23,680 nt of DNA from positions 1-23,680 of the forward strand of contig DATFJC010000037.1 of the NCBI GenBank assembly GCA_035269445.1, given 5' to 3'. The notes beneath the pieces were generated by a model. The model ran no database searches. It saw only the letters and a program-made list of their open reading frames with translations, and was not told the origin of the DNA. Both the position numbers and the translations under genes were made by a program. Origin of the DNA: DATFJC01 sp035269445 (GTDB taxonomy: Bacteria > Patescibacteriota > Patescibacteriia > UBA2591 > UBA6264). Of this stretch, positions 1 to 5,114 are shown in pieces. Numbering within the stretch: the stretch's first letter is position 1; each line of letters opens with the position of its first letter.

Positions 1-269
1 TTTTTAATATATTTTAAAAGCCTTTGGCTTGAAAAGTGACTACCATACCCTTCAATGCCAAATACTCTAGACAAGAAGCCATGGATATAGGGTTCGTGTG
101 GTAAACCAAAGCGAAGAAAGTTTATTTTATTGTTTTTCTTACCCCGAGCGTAAGCAAAAAAGCTTTTAATATTTTCAAGCTCGTTTAGGGCCCTATTTAA
201 GGTCTTAGCTGTTTTTTCTGCCCCACTGCCTTTATATTTTGTATTAATTCTTAGAATTTTTATTGCCAT
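1..269 (-). CDS. Glycosyltransferase, N-terminal part (cut by window edge)
   Basis: This partial gene reads leftward from an ATG at 269-267 for 89 codons and runs off the window. The product starts MAIKILRINTKYKGSG, the beta-strand plus glycine-rich turn that opens GT-B glycosyltransferases. Near residues 65-82 it has FLSRVFGIEGYGSHFS, which resembles a conserved segment in one GT4 subgroup, shortly before the part that would contact the sugar donor. It would transfer a sugar from a nucleotide donor to an envelope glycan at the cytoplasmic membrane. No Shine-Dalgarno sequence precedes the ATG, and a good minus-strand promoter lies at 331-359. The donor site and C-terminal half are outside the window, so the substrate cannot be stated. 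The family call rests on pattern recognition of a short fragment. Confidence 0.6.
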   Translation of the reverse strand, partial: MAIKILRINTKYKGSGAEKTAKTLNRALNELENIKSFFAYARGKKNNKINFLRFGLPHEPYIHGFLSRVFGIEGYGSHFSSQRLLKYIK

Positions 270-330
270 TTTTATTTAAACCAAGTGATAAGGTATATAA
301 CTAAAGTTATTAAAAATAATTATATATTTT

Positions 331-359
331 ATTTTATTTCTATTTAAGCTAAATGTCAA
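331..359 (-). promoter_or_regulatory. Promoter for the leftward glycosyltransferase
   Basis: On the minus strand there is TTGACA (359-354), a 17-base spacer and TAAAAT (336-331), an almost ideal housekeeping promoter. It would start transcription near 324, leaving a leader of roughly 55 bases before the ATG at 269. The element lies inside a 30-base sequence repeated at 739-768. Confidence 0.6.
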
Positions 360-360
360 T
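331..360. repeat. 30-bp direct repeat, copy 1
   Basis: The 30 bases match 739-768 at 29 of 30 positions. Both copies carry the same minus-strand promoter. The two copies bracket the first zinc-ribbon gene and its terminator, as expected if that unit arose by duplication or insertion. Confidence 0.8.
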
Positions 361-370
361 TAATAAGGGG

Positions 371-399
371 TTGTTTTTTTAAAATTTTTATGTTATTAT
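371..399 (+). promoter_or_regulatory. Promoter of the first zinc-ribbon gene
   Basis: TTGTTT (371-376), a 17-base spacer and TATTAT (394-399), preceded by the TGn extended -10 motif at 391-393. Transcription would start near 406, giving a leader of about 40 bases that holds the AAGGAGG ribosome-binding site at 434-440. Confidence 0.55.
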
Positions 400-445
400 T
401 TGAAAAATTGATCTTTTTATAAAAAAAATTTAAAAGGAGGATAAA

Positions 446-682
446 ATGGATAATTTAGAAGAAATAAAAACTGTTATCAAAGAATTTGAAAAAGTTTTAG
501 ATGAAGCAGGTATGGTCGGTAAGGCTAGAGAAAAGCTTATGCTGGGAGAAGAAATAATAACTTGTCCATATTGTAAAACTTATAATTGTTATTCCAAAGA
601 TTATAATAAGAAAGAAAATTGGGAAAGGTTTCAATGTTCTAATTGTGGCCGGAATCATATAAGGTTTTATGATAAAAAATAG
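446..682 (+). CDS. Small zinc-ribbon protein, paralogue A
   Basis: A 78 aa protein that I do not recognise as a named family. Residues 1-35 look helical and contain GMVGKAREKLMLG. Residues 40-70 form a C-x2-C...C-x2-C zinc ribbon, with CPYC at 40-43, TYNCY just after it, then CSNCG and a histidine. It is clearly related to the products at 1042-1269 and 1560-1820, which share the GKAR...LG segment, the CPxCxTYN knuckle and the CxxCGxxH knuckle. A very strong Shine-Dalgarno (AAGGAGG, 434-440) sits five bases before the ATG. It has its own promoter (371-399) and terminator (698-726), so it is a single-gene unit. A nucleic-acid or protein-binding role would fit the fold but is inference. Confidence 0.8.
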   Translation: MDNLEEIKTVIKEFEKVLDEAGMVGKAREKLMLGEEIITCPYCKTYNCYSKDYNKKENWERFQCSNCGRNHIRFYDKK

Positions 683-697
683 TTTTTAACAATAAAC

Positions 698-726
698 AAA
701 AGAGGACAAAAAGTCCTCTTTTTTAA
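698..726 (+). terminator. Terminator of zinc-ribbon unit A
   Basis: The stem AAAAGAGGAC (698-707) pairs with GTCCTCTTTT (713-722) across a five-base A loop and is followed by more T. The GAGGAC stem recurs in the terminators of the other two zinc-ribbon units. Confidence 0.85.
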
Positions 727-738
727 TTTTAATTTAAT

Positions 739-767
739 ATTTTATTTATATTTAAGCTAAATGTCAA
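739..767 (-). promoter_or_regulatory. Duplicated minus-strand promoter, facing the 3' end of zinc-ribbon gene A
   Basis: The repeat carries TTGACA (767-762), a 17-base spacer and TAAAAT (744-739) on the minus strand, identical in its key boxes to the glycosyltransferase promoter at 331-359. No leftward gene starts below it, so if active it would make RNA antisense to the gene at 446-682, after crossing the 698-726 hairpin, which is also A/T-flanked on that strand. It may simply be a duplication remnant. Confidence 0.45.
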
Positions 768-768
768 T
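739..768. repeat. 30-bp direct repeat, copy 2
   Basis: Second copy of the sequence at 331-360, differing at one base. It lies just downstream of the terminator of zinc-ribbon unit A. Confidence 0.8.
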
Positions 769-799
769 AAATTTAATTTATTTTTTAAAAAAAATTAAA

Positions 800-849
800 C
801 TTGACGTTTTTTAAAAAAGTGTTAAGTTATTGGTAAATAAGATTCTTTA
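800..849. repeat. 50-bp promoter repeat, copy 1
   Basis: These 50 bases match 1335-1384 at 49 of 50 positions. The copy spans the promoter and the early leader of the microprotein/zinc-ribbon unit that follows. Confidence 0.9.
801..828 (+). promoter_or_regulatory. Promoter of microprotein/zinc-ribbon unit B
   Basis: TTGACG (801-806), a 16-base spacer and TAAGTT (823-828), with an extended -10 TGt at 820-822. The spacer contains the 12-base palindrome TTTTTTAAAAAA. The expected start near 835 leaves a leader of about 48 bases before the ATG at 883. Conservation of the whole element in a second copy supports its function. Confidence 0.6.
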
Positions 850-882
850 AAAATAAGGGGGAAATTTAAAAAGGGGGTTATT

Positions 883-1020
883 ATGAAAGACCGTTATACC
901 AAAGAATGGCTTCAAAGTAGAGGATGGAAATACAGAGGTTCATATTTAATGTTTTTTGAAGTTTGGAGCAAGGAAAGAGACTTAATCTTGATTGTTAGGA
1001 AAGAAGAAGAGACAAATTAA
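883..1020 (+). CDS. GW microprotein 1 (45 aa, unknown)
   Basis: A 45 aa protein starting MKDRYTKEWLQSRGWKYRG and ending before TAA at 1018-1020. An AAGGGGG ribosome-binding site at 871-877 sits five bases before the ATG, and the conserved promoter at 801-828 drives it. It aligns with the 46 aa product at 1407-1547: a short helix, then GW, then about ten residues to EVW, then K and a short hydrophobic strand (ILI). The zinc-ribbon gene B follows 21 bases downstream in the same unit. I do not recognise the family. Codon-phased similarity to the second copy, plus its own ribosome-binding site, make it a real gene despite its size. Confidence 0.7.
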   Translation: MKDRYTKEWLQSRGWKYRGSYLMFFEVWSKERDLILIVRKEEETN

Positions 1021-1041
1021 AATAAAGAGGAGGTGATTGAA

Positions 1042-1269
1042 ATGGATGCCCTGGAAGAAGTTCTTGTTCTAATAAAAAAGCTTGATAAAGGATTGGATAA
1101 GGCTGGTATTATTGGAAAGGCTAGAAAAAGATTTTTATTGGGAGAAGATATTAAAAAATGTCCACATTGTCATACTTATAATTGTTATACTGAGTATTAT
1201 AGCTCAAAGCATAATTGGCAGGGCTTTAAATGCTCTAACTGTGGCAAAAGGCATACTGTAGGCTTTTAA
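1042..1269 (+). CDS. Small zinc-ribbon protein, paralogue B
   Basis: A 75 aa zinc-ribbon protein of unknown function, homologous to the products at 446-682 and 1560-1820. Shared features are a helical N-terminus (MDALEEVLVLIKKLDK), GIIGKARKRFLLG, the knuckle CPHCHTYNCY and the knuckle CSNCGKRH. I chose the ATG at 1042 because the GGAGG at 1029-1033 then sits eight bases upstream and the first residues align with paralogue A. A GTG at 1033 in the same frame would overlap that ribosome-binding site. It follows microprotein 1 by 21 bases and is closed by a terminator at 1283-1312, so the two probably share one mRNA. Confidence 0.8.
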   Translation: MDALEEVLVLIKKLDKGLDKAGIIGKARKRFLLGEDIKKCPHCHTYNCYTEYYSSKHNWQGFKCSNCGKRHTVGF

Positions 1270-1282
1270 GAAGTTTTAAGAA

Positions 1283-1312
1283 AAGAGGACGCAAAAGCGT
1301 CCTCTTCTTTTT
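1283..1312 (+). terminator. Terminator of unit B
   Basis: The 10-bp perfect stem AAGAGGACGC (1283-1292) pairs with GCGTCCTCTT (1297-1306), with an AAAA loop and a T-rich tail. Confidence 0.9.
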
Positions 1313-1334
1313 ATATTTTTTAGAAAAAATTAGG

Positions 1335-1384
1335 CTTGACGTTTTTTAAAAAAGTGTTAAGTTATTGGTAAACAAGATTCTTTA
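1335..1384. repeat. 50-bp promoter repeat, copy 2
   Basis: Second copy of 800-849, with a single base changed. The repeat therefore marks the boundary of each microprotein/zinc-ribbon unit. Confidence 0.9.
1336..1363 (+). promoter_or_regulatory. Promoter of microprotein/zinc-ribbon unit C
   Basis: TTGACG (1336-1341), 16-base spacer, TAAGTT (1358-1363) with an extended -10 TGt. It is identical to the promoter at 801-828, so units B and C should respond to the same signal. Confidence 0.6.
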
Positions 1385-1406
1385 CAAATTAAAAAAGGAG
1401 ATTTTT

Positions 1407-1547
1407 ATGAAATCCTTTACCCAATTTCTTAAAGAAGATGGTTGGCATTTTAAATGTTTGACCAGCAACGGTCTTGAAGTTTGGGTTAAGCCACCTAAAA
1501 CAATTTTGATTGATAAAAAAAGGCTTAGAAAAGAAAATAAGAAATAA
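1407..1547 (+). CDS. GW microprotein 2 (46 aa, unknown)
   Basis: A 46 aa protein starting MKSFTQFLKEDGWHFK. The ATG at 1407 is preceded by AAGGAG (1395-1400). An earlier in-frame ATG at 1365 lies within the promoter's expected start region and lacks a ribosome-binding site, so I rejected it. The GW, the EVW about ten residues later, and the following K plus ILI strand align with the product at 883-1020. The tail is very basic (KKRLRKENKK), unlike the acidic tail of copy 1. Zinc-ribbon gene C starts 12 bases after the stop, so translation is probably coupled. Function unknown. Confidence 0.7.
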   Translation: MKSFTQFLKEDGWHFKCLTSNGLEVWVKPPKTILIDKKRLRKENKK

Positions 1548-1559
1548 GAGGGGGTAATA

Positions 1560-1820
1560 ATGGAAAAGCTAATTAATAAGGTTTATCTTTTAAGAAAAGA
1601 CCTTAAAAAGGCCTTAGATAAGTTAGGCATTGTTGGTAAGGCTAGAAGTAAAATTCTTTTGGGCAAAAAAGTTGAAAAATGCCCACATTGCCAAACTTAT
1701 AACTCTTATCATCTTTATACAGATGAAGAGTTAGGCTTTGAACATTTTGATTGTGCTAAGTGTGGTAAAACACACGTGCTTGATCTTAAAAAGTCCAAAG
1801 CCCATAAGGCCAAGGATTAA
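1560..1820 (+). CDS. Small zinc-ribbon protein, paralogue C
   Basis: An 86 aa member of the same family as the products at 446-682 and 1042-1269. It has a helical N-terminus, GIVGKARSKILLG, CPHCQTYNSY, then CAKCGKTH, with a lysine-rich C-terminal extension that the other two lack. The region between the two cysteine pairs has diverged and reads LYTDEELGFEHF. The ribosome-binding site GAGGGGG at 1548-1554 starts right after the stop codon of microprotein 2. The gene closes unit C before the terminator at 1828-1858. Basic residues at both ends would fit nucleic-acid binding, but this is inference only. Confidence 0.8.
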   Translation: MEKLINKVYLLRKDLKKALDKLGIVGKARSKILLGKKVEKCPHCQTYNSYHLYTDEELGFEHFDCAKCGKTHVLDLKKSKAHKAKD

Positions 1821-1827
1821 AGAAAAA

Positions 1828-1858
1828 AGAGGACGCAAAAAAGCGTCCTCTGTTTTTT
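1828..1858 (+). terminator. Terminator of unit C
   Basis: The 9-bp stem AGAGGACGC (1828-1836) pairs with GCGTCCTCT (1843-1851), with an A6 loop, followed by G and six T. Its stem matches that of the unit B terminator. Confidence 0.9.
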
Positions 1859-1876
1859 ATTTAAAGATGCTTTTAT

Positions 1877-1904
1877 TTGACAAGTCTTTAAAAAAATATA
1901 AAAA
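1877..1904 (+). promoter_or_regulatory. Likely promoter of the PHPT1-like gene
   Basis: A perfect TTGACA (1877-1882) is followed, after the 16-base spacing common in this window, by TAAAAA (1899-1904). The -10 box is weak and other A/T-rich hexamers lie nearby, so the exact box is uncertain. Confidence 0.4.
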
Positions 1905-1940
1905 TAGAATTATATTTAATTTAATAAATTAAGCTAAATT

Positions 1941-2894
1941 ATGAAGATAGAAAAAAACTTAGAAAAATTTTATAAAAAACCAAAAAACCAAGAAGAATTA
2001 ATTGAAAATATGAGGGTTTTAAAAGAAATTCCAGAAGATATATTAGAATCTAAGGTTATTGTAAAGCTTGGTTCTCCAGAAAAGTCACATAAGTTTGTTT
2101 ATATGCAAGATGATGATGGCAGAGAATATGTTATGGCTTTGCCAATTGAAAAAAAAGACTATCATAGGAAAATAGTTAAGTTTGCCAAAAAACTTTATAA
2201 CAGAGACTTAAGTGTAATTGGTGGTGGATATATTCATACAGAAGATGGAAAGATGATAATTGATAAAGCTTCGGGAGATTATGGTTTGGCTCCTAAAAAT
2301 AGAGTAAAAGGAATCTTAGAACAAAAATTTCCAAATCTTGAAATTGAGATTAGGGGTAAAAGTTTAGATGGGGAAGAAGTAAAAGAAAAAAAGAAACAAG
2401 AAAAAGAAAGAGAGGAGGGCAATTATGAACATGAGATAAATGTAAAAGATGAATTACAAAAAGAGTTTTATAATGATGTTTTAAATAAAAAGGCTTTAAG
2501 ACTTGGCCTAGATTATACTTCAGAGCCTAAAAGGATTAAGGGGTCAAAAGATCTAAGTTATATGATTTATTCAAGTGAAAATGGTACAAGTTTTGGTTTT
2601 GATACATTGTATCTTGGATATAGGGATGAGTCAGGCGAAGTAAAAAGCAAGGCCCTTGTAAAAGAAAAAGGATATATTCATATTAATGAAATAAAAGTAG
2701 AAGATAATGTTTTAAAAATTAACTATAGTTGTGATGGGGAAGATAAAGAAAAAATAATTTCTTTAAAAGAACTAAATTCAATTCAAGTAGATCTAAATTT
2801 AAGTCCAGTTGAAGAAAAAATATTTAATATGTATCAAGAAATGCAGCCTATTTTAAAAGCAGCTAAAATATTTCACGGAGTTTCTTCAGAATAG
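1941..2894 (+). CDS. PHPT1/Janus (Ocnus)-like domain protein
   Basis: A 317 aa soluble protein. Residues 50-138 read like the Janus/Ocnus fold of the phosphohistidine phosphatase PHPT1: a KFVYM strand, DYH at 73-75, then GGGYIH at 94-99, an acidic turn, SGDYG at 111-115 and a final FPNLEIEI strand. In human PHPT1 the catalytic His53 lies in EYHAD and is followed by CLGGGRISH, so His75 is the matching catalytic candidate. The PHPT1 arginine after GGG is a tyrosine here (Y97), so phosphatase activity is not assured. A charged coiled linker (about 146-172) leads to a second domain (175-317) that I do not recognise. No Shine-Dalgarno precedes the ATG. The gene stands alone between a promoter and a terminator. 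Confidence 0.55.
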   Translation: MKIEKNLEKFYKKPKNQEELIENMRVLKEIPEDILESKVIVKLGSPEKSHKFVYMQDDDGREYVMALPIEKKDYHRKIVKFAKKLYNRDLSVIGGGYIHTEDGKMIIDKASGDYGLAPKNRVKGILEQKFPNLEIEIRGKSLDGEEVKEKKKQEKEREEGNYEHEINVKDELQKEFYNDVLNKKALRLGLDYTSEPKRIKGSKDLSYMIYSSENGTSFGFDTLYLGYRDESGEVKSKALVKEKGYIHINEIKVEDNVLKINYSCDGEDKEKIISLKELNSIQVDLNLSPVEEKIFNMYQEMQPILKAAKIFHGVSSE

Positions 2895-2916
2895 AATAAT
2901 AGATTAAATTTAAATT

Positions 2917-2945
2917 AAAGTCCTTTTAAGTAAAAGGGCTTTTTT
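2917..2945 (+). terminator. Terminator after the PHPT1-like gene
   Basis: The stem AAAGTCCTTTT (2917-2927) pairs with AAAAGGGCTTT (2932-2942), containing one G-T pair and an AAGT loop, and runs into T. Confidence 0.85.
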
Positions 2946-3037
2946 ATTTAAAGAATCTAGATAGGATGAATTTAATTAAAAATTAAATTTTATGGTTTTG
3001 ATTACTTGTTTTATGTTAATGGCAGGATAAACTTCTC

Positions 3038-3065
3038 TTGTTTTTTTGTTAAGGCGTGGTATTAT
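3038..3065 (+). promoter_or_regulatory. Promoter giving a leaderless O-antigen-ligase mRNA
   Basis: TTGTTT (3038-3043), 16-base spacer and TATTAT (3060-3065), with the extended -10 TGG at 3057-3059. The expected transcription start, six or seven bases past the -10, falls on the ATG at 3072. Confidence 0.6.
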
Positions 3066-3071
3066 AATAAT

Positions 3072-5072
3072 ATGTCAGTAAAACAAGAATCTATAATTTT
3101 AAATATTATTAAGTGGGGAGTGGTAGCAATTCTACTTTTACCGCTTTTTGTTTATAAGGGTGTTTTATACCCTTATATTTTTTCCAAAGCTCTTTTATTT
3201 CAATTAATAGTGGAAATACTTTTGGTGTTTTGGTTATATTTAAGACTTTTTTCTAAAAATAAAGAAAAATATACAATAAATTGGAAAAACCCTTTAGTAT
3301 TTACTTTAACTGCTTTTATGGGGGTTTTATTAATAAGTGCTATATTCGGAGCTAATTTTTATAAAAGCTTTTATAGTACTCAAGAGAGAATGACTGGTCT
3401 TTTAACAATGTATCATTTTTATGGATTGTTTTTGATTATTATAAGTTGTTTTAAAAAAGAAAAATATTGGAAGCTTTTCTTATGGGCAAGTTTAATTAGT
3501 TCTTTTTTGGTTGGCCTTTATGGTTTAGGGCAAAAATTAGGCATAGACTTTTTATTAAAGGGCGGGTTAAAAAGAATGTCTTCTACCTTGGGTAACCCTG
3601 ATTTTTTAGGGGTTTATGCTATGATGCATGTATTTTTGGGTAGCTTTTTATTTTTAAAGCAAAAAAAGGTATTAAATAAAATAATTGTTTTATTTTTATT
3701 GGTGTTTAATTTAGCAATAATGCTTTTAACCGGGACCAGGGCTTCTTTACTTGCCTTTGCTTTTGCTTTGGTTAGTTTTTTAATTTATTTAATATTTCAA
3801 AAGAAAACAAAAAATATTTTAAGATTTTCTATAATAGCTTTTTTAATATTAATAATTGGCTTTTTTGTTTTTATAAGGCTGGAAAAAGATTCTAATTTTG
3901 TTAAAAATTCTCCTGTTGCTATTAAGCGCTTGGCTAATACAAGCCTAAAAGGCTCAAAAGCAAGACTTTTATCCTGGCAAATTGGCTTAAAAGGCTTTTT
4001 GGATCGACCTGTTTTAGGTTGGGGGATAGAAAATTATAATCTTGTTTTTAATAAATTTTATAATCCCTGGAATTTAACTAAAGGAGTTTCAGTTACTTGG
4101 TTTGATAAGTCTCATAATCAAGTAATAGATCTTTTATCTTTGTCAGGGGCTTTAGGGACTTTAATTTATATTTTAATGTTTGGAGCTATATTTTGGATTT
4201 TATTTAAAAAGAAAAAAAATGATATTAAGTTAAAACAGGAAGATGGTTTTAATTGGCAAAGACTGGTTTTGGCTTTAATGTTTTTAGCTTATTTTATTCA
4301 AAACCTTTTTGTTTTTGATACACCAGCACCTTTAATTGTTTTTTATTTAAGCTTGGGTTTAGTTTATTTTGTGTCTCAAAGTAAAACAATTGATAAAGAT
4401 AATAAAATAAAAAAAGACATTAAAAAACCCAGTTTTCCCTTACCAGTATTTATAGTTTTAGCTATTTTATTTTTAATAATAAGTATTTATAATTTTAATT
4501 TTCAACCCCTTAGGTCGTCTAGGTTAGGCGCTTTTGCAACAACTGTTTCGGAAAAAAATTTAAAAACTGGTTTTGATTATTTTAAAAAATCTTTAAAATA
4601 TCCCAACTTTACAAGTTTAGAAATTAGAAGACAGTTGGCTAAAAGATTAACTAAAGAATATAATAAAAAAGATTTAGATCCTGATATTTTAATACCAATG
4701 ACAGAGTTTGCTATTTCAGAATATGAAAAATCAGCTAAGACTTATCCTAAAAATGCTCGGGTTTTATTATATCTTGGAACAATTTATAACCTAGCTTTTA
4801 AATACAGGGATAGTTACGTGGATGATGCTAAAAAGGTTTTAGAAAAAGGCCTGAATTATTCCCCTAAAAGACAGCAAATTTATTTTGAATTAGCAAAAAG
4901 CTATGTAATAGAAAAAAATTATAAAAAAGGATTAGAGATTTATAAGCAAGGTGTTGAGCTTGAGCCAAGGGCTAGAGTGGCAAAAAATGGTTTTAAACAA
5001 TTAATAAATGCTATAAAAGAAAAAGATCCGGAAATTGTTAAGCCTTATCAAAAATATTTGAAAAGTTTGTAA
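3072..5072 (+). CDS. O-antigen ligase-like membrane protein with TPR tail
   Basis: A 666 aa polytopic membrane protein of the Wzy/WaaL (O-antigen ligase) superfamily, which transfers lipid-linked glycans to an acceptor outside the membrane. About eleven hydrophobic segments lie between residues 10 and 430, plus one at 458-475. Family signatures are GTRAS (221-225), the external loop with LGWGIENYN (315-323) and SHNQVIDLLSLSGALG (347-362), where the histidine is the usual catalytic candidate. Residues 490-666 are soluble, with TPR-like helix pairs from about 567 to 650. I start at ATG 3072 because a strong extended -10 promoter ends six bases before it. An in-frame ATG at 3006 would add 22 residues read from promoter sequence. 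The acceptor, whether lipid or protein, cannot be told. Confidence 0.8.
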   Translation: MSVKQESIILNIIKWGVVAILLLPLFVYKGVLYPYIFSKALLFQLIVEILLVFWLYLRLFSKNKEKYTINWKNPLVFTLTAFMGVLLISAIFGANFYKSFYSTQERMTGLLTMYHFYGLFLIIISCFKKEKYWKLFLWASLISSFLVGLYGLGQKLGIDFLLKGGLKRMSSTLGNPDFLGVYAMMHVFLGSFLFLKQKKVLNKIIVLFLLVFNLAIMLLTGTRASLLAFAFALVSFLIYLIFQKKTKNILRFSIIAFLILIIGFFVFIRLEKDSNFVKNSPVAIKRLANTSLKGSKARLLSWQIGLKGFLDRPVLGWGIENYNLVFNKFYNPWNLTKGVSVTWFDKSHNQVIDLLSLSGALGTLIYILMFGAIFWILFKKKKNDIKLKQEDGFNWQRLVLALMFLAYFIQNLFVFDTPAPLIVFYLSLGLVYFVSQSKTIDKDNKIKKDIKKPSFPLPVFIVLAILFLIISIYNFNFQPLRSSRLGAFATTVSEKNLKTGFDYFKKSLKYPNFTSLEIRRQLAKRLTKEYNKKDLDPDILIPMTEFAISEYEKSAKTYPKNARVLLYLGTIYNLAFKYRDSYVDDAKKVLEKGLNYSPKRQQIYFELAKSYVIEKNYKKGLEIYKQGVELEPRARVAKNGFKQLINAIKEKDPEIVKPYQKYLKSL

Positions 5073-5087
5073 TAAAAGACTTATAAT
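5058..5087 (+). promoter_or_regulatory. Promoter of the glycolysis operon
   Basis: TTGAAA (5058-5063), 18-base spacer, TATAAT (5082-5087). The -35 box overlaps the end of the preceding gene. Transcription from about 5094 leaves some 20 bases of leader without a Shine-Dalgarno before the pgk ATG. Confidence 0.55.
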
Positions 5088-5114
5088 TGGTTAATCTCAT
5101 AAATTATTAATGTT

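Noticed and set aside
19..445. Mobile-element ends at the left edge
   Set aside because: No transposase, inverted repeats or target-site duplication can be seen. The direct repeats carry promoters instead.
1033..1041. GTG start for zinc-ribbon paralogue B
   Set aside because: It overlaps the ribosome-binding site, and the ATG at 1042 aligns with paralogue A.
331..1384. CRISPR-like array at the repeats in the left end
   Set aside because: There are only two copies of each of two different repeats, separated by genes and with no regular spacers. They are duplicated promoters.
1365..1406. Upstream ATG for GW microprotein 2
   Set aside because: It lies inside the repeated promoter/leader with no ribosome-binding site, whereas ATG 1407 has AAGGAG.
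883..1820. Toxin-antitoxin modules made of the microprotein and zinc-ribbon genes
   Set aside because: The two-gene layout fits, but neither protein shows a known toxin or antitoxin motif, so the label would be a guess.
1738..1932. 64-codon open frame overlapping paralogue C and its terminator
   Set aside because: It reads through the terminator hairpin, has no ribosome-binding site and lies out of frame over a real gene.
2895..3037. Possible small gene or RNA between the PHPT1-like gene and the ligase-like gene
   Set aside because: Beyond the terminator and promoter I see only A/T-rich sequence without a frame or structure.
3006..3071. In-frame upstream start adding 22 residues to the O-antigen ligase-like protein
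   Set aside because: The stretch covers a good extended -10 promoter and encodes residues unlike the family. ATG 3072 fits the promoter position.
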